A stretch of 64,000 bases of DNA from Phoebastria nigripes (Eukaryota; Chordata; Aves; Procellariiformes; Diomedeidae), in NCBI GenBank assembly GCA_035582835.1, contig JAYKAV010002639.1, positions 68,868 to 132,867 of the forward strand. Reading direction: 5' to 3'. Positions 1 through 34,900 of the stretch are shown here, piece by piece. The notes under the pieces are model-generated. The model did not search any database and was not told where the DNA came from. It was given only the letters and a program-made list of their open reading frames with translations. Within the stretch, counting starts at the first letter, position 1. Every line of letters begins with the position of its first letter. The position numbers and the translations under genes are program-made.

Positions 1-261
1 ATAGGACGAGAGGAAATGGCCTCAAGTTGCGCCAGGGGAGGTTTAGATTGGACATTAGGAAAAATTTCTTTACTGAAAGAGTGGTTAAGCATTGGAACAG
101 GCTGCCCAGGGCAGTGGTTGAGTCACCATCCCTGGAAGTATTTAAAAGACGNGTAGATGAGGTGCTTAGGGACATGGTTTAGTGGGCATGGTGGTGTTGG
201 GTTGACGGTTGGACTTGATGATCTTAGAGGTCTTTTCCAACCTTAATGATTCTATGATTCT
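1..261 (+). mobile_element. CR1 LINE 3' end
   Basis: Seen: the segment contains the typical CR1 3' phrases (GGAACAGGCTGCCCAGGG, TCCCTGGAAGTATTTAAAAG, CTTTTCCAACCTTAATGATT) and ends in the CR1 terminal repeat ATTCTATGATTCT. It is in sense orientation and its left part is cut by the window edge. It lies in a PHIP intron. The last 67 bases are identical to the reverse complement of 38125-38191, so both belong to the same CR1 subfamily. CR1 is the dominant LINE of birds and other sauropsids. Confidence 0.93.
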
Positions 262-1382
262 CCATTTAAGAAAAAAAATTTGCCTTGTGATTTTAAGAAA
301 GTTCAGTAACTGTTAATGTAGAAACTTGGCAGACACTTGTTTATAATGTTTATATGATATAACAGTTTTGGAAAGCATGTGGAAATACAAATATCAGTGT
401 GTTTATTTGTATAAAGGTATTTAAAAACTTACTGAGGGCTTTTCACTCTGCTTTTTTTCTTGTGTTAGGCCTTTACATTTAAGCTATTGTTCCCTCATCC
501 TACTTGATGAAATCCCGTGTTTATGGCTTGGGGCACTTCTAGAGGATTTTTTTTATTTGGAATGCATCATACCTGGAATACAGCTATTTATCAGATCTTT
601 GTTCTAATTAGTTTGAGGAACCTCTGTTTTGCATTTCAGATACATTCCTTGAATATATGTTTAAGGTTTTCAGCTTACTACTTCATTACAGTGATGGTTT
701 ATAACAAAAACATTCATTCACATGGTATCATATACAACAGGATCAAAGTAAAACTAATATATTCTGTATTTCTGAACCGTGGCCATTTATAGTGGAAGGA
801 TTTGAAAATTTTTAATAAGCACTTGAAATGTCTATTTTCAGTTTGTTCATGTCTTCGTTAGGCTGTTCGGTAGTATGGAAGCGAACACCAAAATCTTACC
901 AGAACAATAACCAAGAGCTGAATTTTCCTTCTAGAATATATTTATTGTTCAAAAAAGATATGATTAGCCAGGTAGTGAATTTAGTAATACTTGATTGTCA
1001 TCTTAGGGCTGTCCTACAGTGATGAATAACCAGGTGGATTAGTGGAATTCATGTTAGTGTCATTGAATTGTTCTATAGTGCAATGATAAATAGATGTTTT
1101 TGTTACTGATTTCGTTTTGGTCTCGCACATGTAATTTGGGATATTTTGCTCACAGGGAAAATGGGAGCAAAAATAATTTTAAATCTTTTCCTACTTTTTC
1201 TGTAAGTGTTTATATGATACCTGCTTTAATTGTCCACCACTTAATTTTTTGAGAACCTGTGACTTTTGCAGGAAAACAGAGAGGAAAAAAGTTGGTGATA
1301 GAATAGAACGTACATGCATTGTATGGCAGTGATACGCTAGCATTTCAACTCCTCAAAGTCAATTGTCACATTTCACTTTTAG
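262..1382. other. PHIP intron sequence, no exon seen
   Basis: AT-rich intron between the CR1 copy and the first visible PHIP exon. I found no reading frame resembling PHIP WD40 or linker sequence and no conserved element. Short open frames at about 517-792 and 828-1022 look like chance. Confidence 0.6.
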
Positions 1383-23235
<21,853 letters not shown>

Positions 23236-26200
23236 TTTTTACCAAGGGTTTTACTTCAGAATGCTATGAAGCAGGTACAGTTAAGGAACAGCAGAACAGA
23301 CTTCTGCTTCCCTGCTGCTATTATGGGTTAGAAGAATATGTTCTGATTTGGGGAGAAAAATTTAGCAAAAAATAAACTGCAAGAACATTCTTTGAAAGAA
23401 ATATATATTTTAAACTTTTGCTATTTATTGCCCTCCAAATAGGTTATGCATTTCAACAGTCATTTTGTTCACAGTTGAGAATAATTGAAGCAATTTCTGA
23501 CTGACGTACGGAGTTGAGAACTACTCTGCTCGAGTAGTGCATAGTAATCTCTACACAATTAAAAAAAGGTGATAGAACTTTTAAATGCCACAAACTGAAA
23601 ACACAAGTCTATTTTTGACCAAGCAAGGTACACTTTGATTGTAATGTCAAGTTGCCTAGGAAGGCAGATTTTGGCAAAAAGTGGCAGTAAATTCACTTAC
23701 ATTTCTATTAAATACAAAAATACCAAACTTTGCTAATCTGAAAATGCTTAATTTCAGTAGTGATGGAACGTTCAACTGCAAAAGAAGCCTAGCACAGGCT
23801 GTTGGTTTATCCAAGTTCTGCCAAACATAGCAAAAATGTAATCACAAATATATATATATATCCACATTGGAAAAAGTTTGACTAATGTCTAATTTTTCAG
23901 ACCTTGATTCTTGTATCAATCACTAAATCTCTGTTTATTGTGCCAAAGACTGAGAATCAGTGCAGTGGAAAGCCTTTTTTTCTTTTTGAGTGTCAGTACA
24001 GCATACCATTTGCAGTGATAAAAGCTGTGTATTGTTTTAAATAGTAAGTTGTTAACATTGTTCTGAAATGTATCCTTTTTGGTACTTTTGGTAGAAAATA
24101 ATGCACTGGTGGGGTCCTTTGACAGAGATGTTTTAGACAAAATGTATAATTGGTTAAAGGATTCAAGGAAATTACAGGACAGGTATGGAATTATGATGTT
24201 TACTTTCTGATCCAGATTGATTGTTGTTTCTACAACTTTAGACATGCTTAAGAGGCTAAAATGACCTACAAAGAAGAGTGTATGTGTATATATTAATATA
24301 TACATAAACACATACATATAAAATATTACCCAGGTATAAATTTTTTTCAGGATTTTTTAGATAGCACTAGAATTGAAAATAAATTTTAAAATGTCATACT
24401 TTATAGTTTAATTTTAAGGGGAAGATCGGTTATTTTCAATTATTAAGGTTAAAAGGCCAAATCACTTTTTATGCAATCATGTTTTATACAGTGGTCTCAT
24501 TGCACATTGTGTTTTTCTGCACTTTTTATGGTATATCACGCTGACATAAGTCAATATACACCCTAAAGAAAAATTCCATTTAATGATTGTGCCTTGTATT
24601 CTATTATTTCTTGCATCCTTAGTAAAATTAAGTTGTCTATTGTAAATGATAACTATATGACTTAGGGGAATGTATTGTTATATGTACTGCTCTGGAAAAG
24701 AAAAGCAGTTATTTATTTGTTTATGGTACATTTAGTTATTTTATACCTTTACAAACAAACTTTAATACCATTTTCTATCACTTAAAAAAGTATTGTCCGG
24801 TTTTAAGGAAAAAAAAAATACAGAAGTAGTCATATTTTCTGAGATCTGGTATGGTACAAAAATGTAACCAAAATTTTCTGGTTCTACATTATTTTGGAAG
24901 TTTGGGTAGTGTGAAAGATTTTTTTTGTGTGACCCTAACTTAGTTGAAAAAATAAACCTGAAATGAAACCTCAATTCTGTACACCCTTACTTTATAATAA
25001 TTCTTTTTTTTTTTTTTTTTTTTTTTTACAAACATCTGCAATATCTGGAAGGGAGGGCATACAGAATTAAGACCTTAAATTTGCACGGATTCTCTATACT
25101 TATTTGAGGCCTAATTCTTCACTCTTTATTTTCTGTTACAAAAAAAGCTTAAATGGTTGAACAAAGAACATTGTTATCTGGCACCAAGAGGAATAGAAAT
25201 ATTCTACTGTGGATAGCAAGTTGGTATCCACCATACCTAGTTTTCTGTAGTTCATTATGCATTTTGCTACAAAAAAATGACTAAAATATTTTCCAGTTCC
25301 TTTTTGAATTGTTATGGATATGAATTTGGGGAGCAGGGATTAGTTTGCATTTCATTTGTTGGTATATTTATTTTTTCTAACAAGTATTTATCATTCAATT
25401 AAAATGGAGTCACTAAACATGTGGTAAGATAACAAGCTATGGTCGTACAGTTGCAATACAGCTTCACAATTCAAAGCTAATTGCTTCTACTTATTAATTT
25501 TGTCAAATCTCACTAATGAAGGCAATCATTTGAAAATGTGTAATTTCCTGATGTTATCTGCATTGTAATATATGAAATAGATTATATCTAAAGTTCAACT
25601 TCTGTATTTACTCCCATTTGTAATAATGTTTTATATGGCATGTTTATGTATATATTTATATATCGAAAATACCTTGTATGTAAGTTTTGGAGACTGAAAT
25701 AATATGCGTTCCCTTAACAGTAGGTAGAAAATTGTGCATCTTAATTTTACGAGAATAGGCGGCCTTACCTGCAGAACATGGGTACTGCTTCCCACCCAGT
25801 AATATCAGTGACTTTAGCCAGTAATTTTTTAATTCATATTAGACACATTAATGTTTTTCCTTTTAAAATAAATTGTGGATAATTTGGGTCAAATTGTTTT
25901 ATAGAAGCAACACTAAAAAATTTATTAGAAATTAATACCAGATTTATTTAAAAGTTATATTTTTATAATTTAATTTCACTAGGTTGCAAACTTTATTTAT
26001 GAGACTTTAGTCACCATCAGACTGTGCATTTTGGTCGGGGAAAAATGTATTATTTGAGGTTGTTGTGACATACTGTATCAACACAGAAAAAGAGCTTTTG
26101 ATTACAACGTCTTAAGTTTTTAAATGTGAGCAATAAACTATTGGTCAGTGTTCTGAAATAATTTAAGAACTATAGTTATATGCATGTTTTATAATGCCAT

Positions 26201-28059
26201 CTCAAGTACCTAACAACTGGTTCAGAATATGGAGTATCAAAATCTCATGTGCTTGTTTCACATTTGCATTGTAAATAACATAGGTTCATAGTCATATACA
26301 TGCAAACGATCTTACAGACCTGGCAGCAATTATAACGCAGTTTTATTCATTACATTCATTTATATTTGACATGGATATGAGGATACTGTTCTGGTATTTC
26401 TACTCTATACTGGGAAACGTTAAAATTGGTATTTAATACTGAGTGGTATCTTAATAACAGTGTGTTCTCTAACTACCGATGAGGAAATAACTTCTGTTTC
26501 TGTGATAACCAGTGTGCTCTAAATGTTTAACAGAAATCATTGTACCTGTGCCTACATACTTAACAACTCTTTAGCCATTTTTTCTCTGTTGTTAGTGTGT
26601 TCTCTGGGAACTGAACTTAAATTTTACCACTATAGTGTTCATTATTGTCAATATTGAACTAGAGCTTTTTGTCACTCGGCAATGACCAGTGATACAACTT
26701 TACAGAAAAATGTCTTCCTCCAGTGATTAGACTGCTGTGATATATATTTGCATATGTTTATTTGTACAGTGTTCGGTTTGTACATGTGATCAGTTTGTTG
26801 ATAGACTTGTAAGATTGAGTTGGTTGAGTTAAATATTACTATGGCTTAATACTTGTAAAACTATTAATTGATGAAGGACCCTGATGCAGCACGTAGGATA
26901 TATTAATATCTATNAAAAAATAAATTGTAGTGTAGAGACAACTTACTGTATTGCTGTACAAATATTTTTCAAGTACCAATTCTGATTCTGTGCCAGAGGC
27001 TTTTGCCTTACCAAAAAAAGACTACATACAACACAAAAAATAGTCTGTCCATTCGGTAACTTCAAGCTTGTTACAATTTTTACACCACATCGTTAAATCT
27101 TTTGCTCACATTTGTTGGATCAAGGACTACAAGTAAATGCTTTAGCATGTAATTTGAATTTAGGCACATGTTAAATGGTTGACTGGTTCTATAAAAGCAA
27201 TAGGCTTAACTGGATGGGACCCTTTCACCCCATACTTACATAGTAGATTGGAGGTTAGAGGTTTTTAAGCTCACTTTCATCAACATTTGCATTTAATTTG
27301 AAGCATACGAATCTCGCTGAGGTAGTTTTAACATATTGCTGGTCAATCAAGATACAGCCATACCACAATAATTACATTGTGTCCTGAGTCCTTACCTTAC
27401 TCTAAAGTAGTATATTTTGTCCACAGTAGTTTTTCAAAGGTTTTGCTTTTTGCTTTTTTTTAACACATTTGAGTGTTTAACAAGAATTTAAATACAACTC
27501 TGCAACAGTGCTGTGATACAGAAGGTGGAGGCCTTTAAAACCTTGCCTAGAAACAGCAAAAGCTCATTTTCTGTTTACTACCTAATGAAAACAAATTAAC
27601 TGTGTAAAATTACTATATAATATATTTTCTTTTATCCCTGAAATTCTTGTAACAGATTGGTTTCCAAGGGGACCTAGATATTCAACTGATAAAAGGGCTG
27701 TTAGTTTTCTGCTGTAAATTATTGTATATACATGCTTGTTCATATGCAGAGGAAAGTGTATTAAATTTCATAAAATTGGCCAAGGCTTGACAATGTGTTT
27801 CCAATAACAAATCTGGTATTGACAGCTTACATAGTTTCCTGGTTTTGAATCAGGAATACAGCTTGTACACTTTCTACTATGTCTGGGGGAAATAACAGGT
27901 AGCTTTTAAACTAGAGCTAACCTCTAGGTGCTCTTGCATTTGTGGTAATTTTAATGTGGGAATTTGCCATGTCATTTTACAGTGTGTTAGAGAAGGAAAC
28001 ACGCCAGGAAAGCTAGATTAAAAGACATCTTAAATTGCAGAAAAAGGCGATTAGCTTTT

Positions 28060-28090
28060 CCCTCCCCTCCCTCCCCTCACCCACCCACCC
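28060..28090. repeat. C-rich tract (G-quadruplex-capable complement)
   Basis: Seven runs of three or more C separated by single T or A bases, inside the probable PHIP 3' UTR. The minus strand has seven G runs with one- or two-base loops. Confidence 0.8.
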
Positions 28091-28949
28091 AAGGGTGTAA
28101 CAGCCTCAAGGCACTCTAGAGAGAAACCTTAAATGCTGCAATAAAATAAAGGTGAATAAATTCTGCTTTTAGGGGCTAGGTAGTGAGACAAATAGTCATT
28201 TGGATCCTTTTTTAATGCAGATAAATACATCAGGAAATTCATTTCAAATAATGCAAACAATATGTTTTAGGGAGGGAAGGTAGTACTATATTACGAATTT
28301 CTACCCTGAAAGAACAAAGGATGAGGTCATACAAATTAGGAGTAGAAAGAAATAGAAGTACCGATGATGTACACATGCCTGTATGATGTACATGTACTAT
28401 TTTGTGCTTACAACTGCGTGTGTTGGTTTGCTAATACATTGAGACCGTACAGAAGTTACATTTTTGGACCATACTAAAACTGCAGAAGTGTGGCGGACAA
28501 CTGGATAATGATCTTGCGTGAATTAAATTCTGTCATAATGTTTAAATGTGTATAGAATGGAGCTCAACTTCGAGGAAATTACCTAGAAAGGTTAATTTTG
28601 AAACTGACACATCTTCAGATTAAAAATTACGCTTATTTTGTACAGAATTATGTAAAACACAAATCTGTTGTATGTAATGAGTAACAGTTTTGAAAACTAC
28701 AATTCTTTAGCTTTATCAAGGTTTTTTTTCCTTCCAGAAGTCTGGATTATCATGTTATAACCTGAAGTATCTCACCAGGATAACAGTGCCCTTTCTTTTT
28801 GTACATACGGATTGGAAATTTCTTTACTGTTATGTGGACACTTTCTATGTTAGTTTTGATGCATAATACTTTGAATCCTTTTATACAAACTAGAATGTAT
28901 GTGTAAGAATTACTGTCACTGCAATGTAGTAACTACAAACTTATTTTTA

Positions 28950-28955
28950 AATAAA
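28950..28955 (+). promoter_or_regulatory. PHIP: Candidate distal PHIP poly(A) signal
   Basis: Canonical AATAAA with a downstream GT-rich element about 30 bases later. It is the last good signal before the intergenic region. Confidence 0.55.
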
Positions 28956-28975
28956 TAGAAAACATGTTTTTCTAA

Positions 28976-31900
28976 GCTGTCCAACAGTGTTTGTTTCTGT
29001 CTAGTGATTTACTGTGTTATGGGATAATTGCTTATGTGTTCTTCAAAACAGCCTAAAATCAGCTCGTTTTGATTCCTCGTGGAATATGGTATAGCGGTAT
29101 ATGGTAGTATGGTATAGTGTATCGTGGGAACAGACAAAATTACAACCAAAGCACTCTGATAGAGATCAAAATTTGCTATTTTGTAGGGTTTTTCACTAAA
29201 AACCGCAGTTCTATAGAGGCAATATAAAGGCAGTAGCATCTGGCCCTGAAGATGCCATGTTGCCCATCCTCTTAGCTCACTTTCACATGTGCAGGTCCAG
29301 TCTATGTGGAAATCTCTGCTTCCCAACGACTCCAGAAGAAGCTAAAAACACTAAGCAGAGAGAAGTCCCCCACCTCCCTGCATGTAGAGTACTGGTCTCC
29401 AGTCTAGTTGCCCTGAATGGTGATGCACAGAAGAGTCAATACAGCATGTCTTTTCACAATGCTGTGGGGTTGGTTGGTTTGTATCTACATGTTTCTGCTC
29501 AGTAGATGTAAGACAAAAGAAATGTTTGATATTTCAAATACTGCACAATGTGGTTTCTGTTTAATGTCACGTGTTACTTGCTTTATCGGATGATGTTTTC
29601 CTCCATATGTACCCTACCTGAAATCACAAGGAAGTCATAGAAGAAACCCTGACTCGCCTCAGATGCAGGTATGCGTGCTGCTGAGCAACGGGATCAGGGA
29701 ATGGTCAGAGCAGAACGAATTGAGTTCCCTGTAGCTTTCCAGACACGTCCACCATGGAGTCTGTGGCAAAAGCAAGACTTGCTCTAGCGTATGAGGAAAA
29801 AGTCTGAAGTATCTGTGTGAGTTTTAGTAATTGGCGTCTTCTGCTTGGAGAGAAATAATTTTATAATACTGAAAATGCAATGCACTTCCTTCCACGTTTC
29901 TGTTAAGTACTGGAGGTGGTCGTTCTATTGTATATGCACCTCCAGAATTACAATATAGTAATAGTAGTGGTGTGCTTTTCCAAAAACAAGCCACCCCAGG
30001 TCCAGGGTTTTAATTTTAGGCCTGGTTTTAGTTTTGTTACTGTGAATAGTCTTAAGCAGTTCATGATTGATTGATTGATTGTTTCTTCTAAGGGAGACTT
30101 TATAAGAAGTCTACAGTCTTTTAAAAGATCTTTTTCTGAGTAACTTTGTACAGAATCCTTAAAATACAATGATATCCCAGTTCTCACTGGTGACGGGTGT
30201 CTTTTTGAAACCTACTGTGGTTATTTTACTTTGAGTAGGAATCAAGACTTGACTTAGGATTAACAGATGTTGGTATCTGACAGCTAGATGCCGACTGTGC
30301 CGGTACTAATGCTTCATTACCGTGTTAATACCATTTACTCCTATTAGATCATAATGCTCATTAAATGAAGGAAATTATGTATAGTCATTGAAGCTGACCA
30401 TTTTGTTTTCAAATTGAAAAGTTCTTGTACCAAAACCCGTGTCCTTTCCTGCTCTGGCAATCGGTATGAACTTCACAAAAGAGTGTGTTTGTCGTTCTTC
30501 CCAAAGACAAATGAGCAAAGTGTAATGGCTTTAAAAATTAATCAATGTTTCTATTTGAAGCACATGTGAAAATAAAGCAAGTGCCAGAAAACTAAGACCA
30601 GCAAGCAATGTAGAAGGTGACTGGAATTTAAATAGCATATAATTGAGTTATTGTACACAAAATTAGCATGCAAAATGTAATTTTTGTGGGTTTTACTAAT
30701 GTGGACAGGAAACTCAAAGCGCAAACTGTCAGGTTGTTTTTCTAGCTCAGAGAAATCTTGTGTGTTAGATATCTGCACAACAGGCTTAATTGACTCTTTT
30801 ACAAGAGTGTAGTGAGGATTTATGAATCCTCTCTCCTACTTTGAAATCTGTGCGCTGAAGGGAAGACAGGGTAGAGAATTCTGGAATGCTGCTTCTAATC
30901 TGGTAACAGCCATACAAATTTCCTTCACGCTTCCTTTTCTTGTCTCAGAAATGGGGAGGTTTGACCTAAACTTGGTCCTATCTGCCTCTCATTTTACTTC
31001 AGCTTGTAGGCACATCAGTGAAAAAACAAGAGAAAGAGGAAACGAGCAGAGGCAGGTAACCAATTCATTCAGCATCAAATTTCTGCAGAGGCATATTCCT
31101 GAAGATACCGAGTTCAAACTAAATGTTAGTATTCAAGGGCCAGACAGCCTTATCTGTTAATTTGTGCTTTGTCTCAGGTCTCTGAATTTGACTTTGAACA
31201 AGGATATTCAAAATAATAAAGACTGTAACTTAAAATGCAAAGCTAGTTAGAATATGACTAAAACACTAGAAAGAATTACTTTATTTACATTCTACAGTGA
31301 AGAAACCTAGTGGGGTTATTTTTCTCATATTTGAGCACCCTAATTCAAAATTTGAATTCTCTTTACTATTAAGGAGGGTGGTATTAAGATTCCATGAACT
31401 GCTAAGAAAGGGAATACAGCTGTCAAAAACTTCCCATTCACCAAGGTTTTATGTTGAGGACATGTACAGAACAAAATTACTTAAACCAGTCAAACTCTTT
31501 AATTAGTGATCATGCCAGCATCTTTCAACACACTGCATATTTTTACCCAACTAGAATCTCAACATGAAGAGATGGGTGTTACGTGCACTCTATACAATCG
31601 CTGTCTTTCACTGACATCGGTTAATCCGAAGGCACAAGTACATTGGGAAGGATTAAAAATCTAGTACTCGAAACTTTTATTCTGTTTAATGGTTGTAAAG
31701 GGTTTGACGTTGTAAAATGTGTGTTAATACTACGCTTTTCTGATAGATAAAGTTATAAGGGAAATGGGAGGTTAAATTATTTAGGAAAATGATTAGAAAA
31801 ATTGTATAAGCTTTGTCTTAAGAAAGGTAGATCATCTGAAATATAAAACTTCTTTTGAGCTTTGGACCTTATTTTTGCACTTGTCTTGGTGCCCTTGACT

Positions 31901-34900
31901 CCCTGTTAAGCCTCCTCTCTCCTCCTTAGGGGACTGTTACATCAGGGAAGACTCATGGCAGAAATGCAGTTTGCTGAGTAACAGTTCCCTTATCCAGGTT
32001 TCACGGACCTGCTGAGAATTCCAGTTTCCCTCTGTGCATGTGATTTGATTCTATCAGGTTTATGGAGAACTCTGTCTTCACGAAAGAGGCTGTTTTGAAT
32101 TTTTACAGGACAGAAAACAGTTTTCCTCGTTTTCTACAGCTTGGTAATCACTGTTGTTTCACAGCTCTCTGAAAATATGCTTGTCTTACCAAGTAAGAGA
32201 AATTTGGTTCTTCTGTACATCCAGCATTTCTTGCTTCTGCATGGAGAAAAAGAATGGTGGAAACCATAAGAATTTTATGCATGTAAGAAAATGTATGCAA
32301 CTATTTAAGAAATAGTTTCCTAAACTTGGGATCTTCCCCCAACTCAGAGCACCCCAAATGGATGGTACCTTTTTACATGTGTCATTCTCCCCCCAGCTGT
32401 TCAAAACATGCAAAAAACATCTGCTTTCTGAACATTTGGTCTGAGGTTCCCTTTACACATCAGGAAAACTTTTCTGACACTCCCCCCCCCCCGTGGTATT
32501 CTAATAAATCAAAAGGAATTTTACTTCCTTAAAGAGATCACAGTACAGCGGTGTTGCAGCTGGTCCCATCCAAGTCCAGGACTCTGGGAGCCAAAATGTC
32601 AGTAGGTGATGGGGCGCAGTCGTTTTTATAATAGTTTCTTACACCCCTGACGTGGCCTGCTTTGGCAGAGACCGAAGCTGCCCTCACTTTTAGGGCCCTT
32701 ACAGCCCCGCTTTTCTGGTCTTCCGTGGAAGACTGAGAGCTCAGTTTGAGTCTGCTCAAGCCAGAAGCAGCTCTGACGACTGATGCCTTCCTCTCCTCGC
32801 AGGGAGTGTGTGTTGTGTGTGCCTCCATTTTGGGGGAGAGAAGAGTCCATTTAAGTAACTACAAAATGTCTGGTGCTGGTATGTGCTGTCATATGCAAAT
32901 GTATCTGGTTAAACTTGCGTGAAATTCAGCTGCACAGAACTTTAAAGTTCTTCACGGACATAGTGATAGTGAAAACCCTGGGCTTGAAAAACATCCGGCA
33001 TTTATCTTCGGGAAGATCTAATACAGACTGTACTGCGTAGGCTTCTCAACCTTGAATTTTTAAGAAAGAACATTCCCAGGGAAAAATGAGAGACATTAAA
33101 TATTTAACCACTGCAGCCCTCAGAGGTGTTTGAGTTACCAGTTAGTGACAGGTAGTGCTGGTGCTCAAAACTTCCTTTAAGCATTTTGTGTTGGCTTCTC
33201 CGGGATGAAACAGAAGTGGTTCGGGAAGAGGTCTCTCCCCTCCCAAACGGCTGCACTAACCACAGGGTTGCAGCTGGGCTGCCTCTTTGCCTGTGCTTGC
33301 TCGGCCTGGGGCTCTTGCATGCCTGGCTGCACGGTGGCCCAGTTGCGGTACGGAAGTTGGGGAGCACTCCTGCTGCGGTAAGTGCTGCCTGGTAAGAAGG
33401 GAAACCACTGTGATCCTGTGGAGAATCCCAGTGCAATCAGACCATGAAGATCCTTTTAAGCAGACCAGTACCAAGGCCTCACGCTTCTCCAGTGAATGAA
33501 GAGGAGCTTGGCCTCTTCTCTGCCCACCTCTGAGACACGACAGAGCACACAGGGTTGGTTTCTGTCTGGCTCTTGCACCACAAACTGCTGCTCAAGCACG
33601 TGGGGAGCAACCTGCTTTGTAACAGAAGCATCTTGCAATTTGATTTACTTTGTATTTCTGGAAGGTGTCTTAATTTTTTGGAGCAAGTTGCTTGAGTCAT
33701 ACTTTGAGACCTTCAGCCTCCCTGAGGTGAGATCAGGTATTTATGTGGCTCCTGAGGTTTTGCCCAAGGGAGCAGTTAGGTCCCTCTGTTTACTGCAGCC
33801 TGGGCTGGCAAGATGCTAACACAGCCACGATGGCCCCAAAGAATCTGTTCTCCTTGGGGTGGGCTGTGTGGGGCAAACAGGAAATTGCTGTGGACCACAA
33901 GGCATCTGGAAAGGTTCCTTACTTTGCATACCTTAGGCTAACAGAGATCCAACTCTCTGTTAGCTGAGGCTCATTTTTCTAAGTGGTCACAATTCCTCGT
34001 ACCCACTCAGGCACCACAGAAATCCAGGTGTCTCACTGTGGCTTAAAGTTACATCCGCGTTTTAAATCTGAGCTAACAATTTTTGAGATGCAAACCGTAG
34101 AAGTGAGGAAGACACAGGATGCAGGAGTATTTTTATCTTAAGGTTGATAGATGACCACGTGGTGACCAAATTACAGCATTGACTGCACCTCAGAACGGTC
34201 ACAAGTCACTTCAGTAGACAAGCACTTCAGACAGCCCCTATCTGCTGCCAGGACAAAAAAGGGAAAGTGACAGATGTAGGGATGGGGCTGGCTGAAGAAA
34301 AGATGAAGAGCAAGCACATCAGGCTTGTGCCTCATGTTACTGTAATGACAATCTAGTAAACTGCCAACATCTTGGGACACAGCTGAGGTCTGGGGTTTTT
34401 TGCCAGGCCCACTAGCAATTGCATTACCCAGATGTTCTGGCACATGTAATTTCCATTCTACTAATGCAAAGAGCACCCTTAAGCCACTGCTCCTTTATCA
34501 CCTGGCTTGTATCTTGTTATGCGTGCAAATTATATGAAGTAATGCTGAAAGGAGGCACTCGAGGTGAGACAGCAGCCGAGCCTAATGGCTCATCTCCTAT
34601 TGCAACCACAGCTCTGTCCATCCGCTCCAACTTAGCTTCTCTATGGGTTGCAGCTGGGGCGTTTTCAGACAACTGTTCTTCTACTGGTGCTAAGCCTGTG
34701 TGGAACATGTACTTTAAATATCTCTTCCTGCTTTTGGAACTTGATCTTCCATCAGAAAAGCTTTAGCTCTCTATTAATGAAAATTGTTTTGCTGCTCAAT
34801 CAGTATCGTGCTTAAATCTGTAAAACTTGGCCAGCAATTACAACTGTGAACTGCAGTCTGCAGAGAAGTGAGACTGGAGGGATGGTAAATGCAGTACTGG

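Larger units (their letters stand above)
23236..28975 (+). other. PHIP: Probable long PHIP 3' UTR
   Basis: AT-rich, gene-free stretch directly after the PHIP stop. AATAAA signals lie at 23371, 24951, 26132 and 28950; the last is followed by a GT-rich stretch (GTGTTTGTTTCTG), as expected of a cleavage site. Use of the last signal would give a 3' UTR of about 5.7 kb, which suits a long alternatively polyadenylated message. The true end cannot be fixed from sequence alone. Confidence 0.6.
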
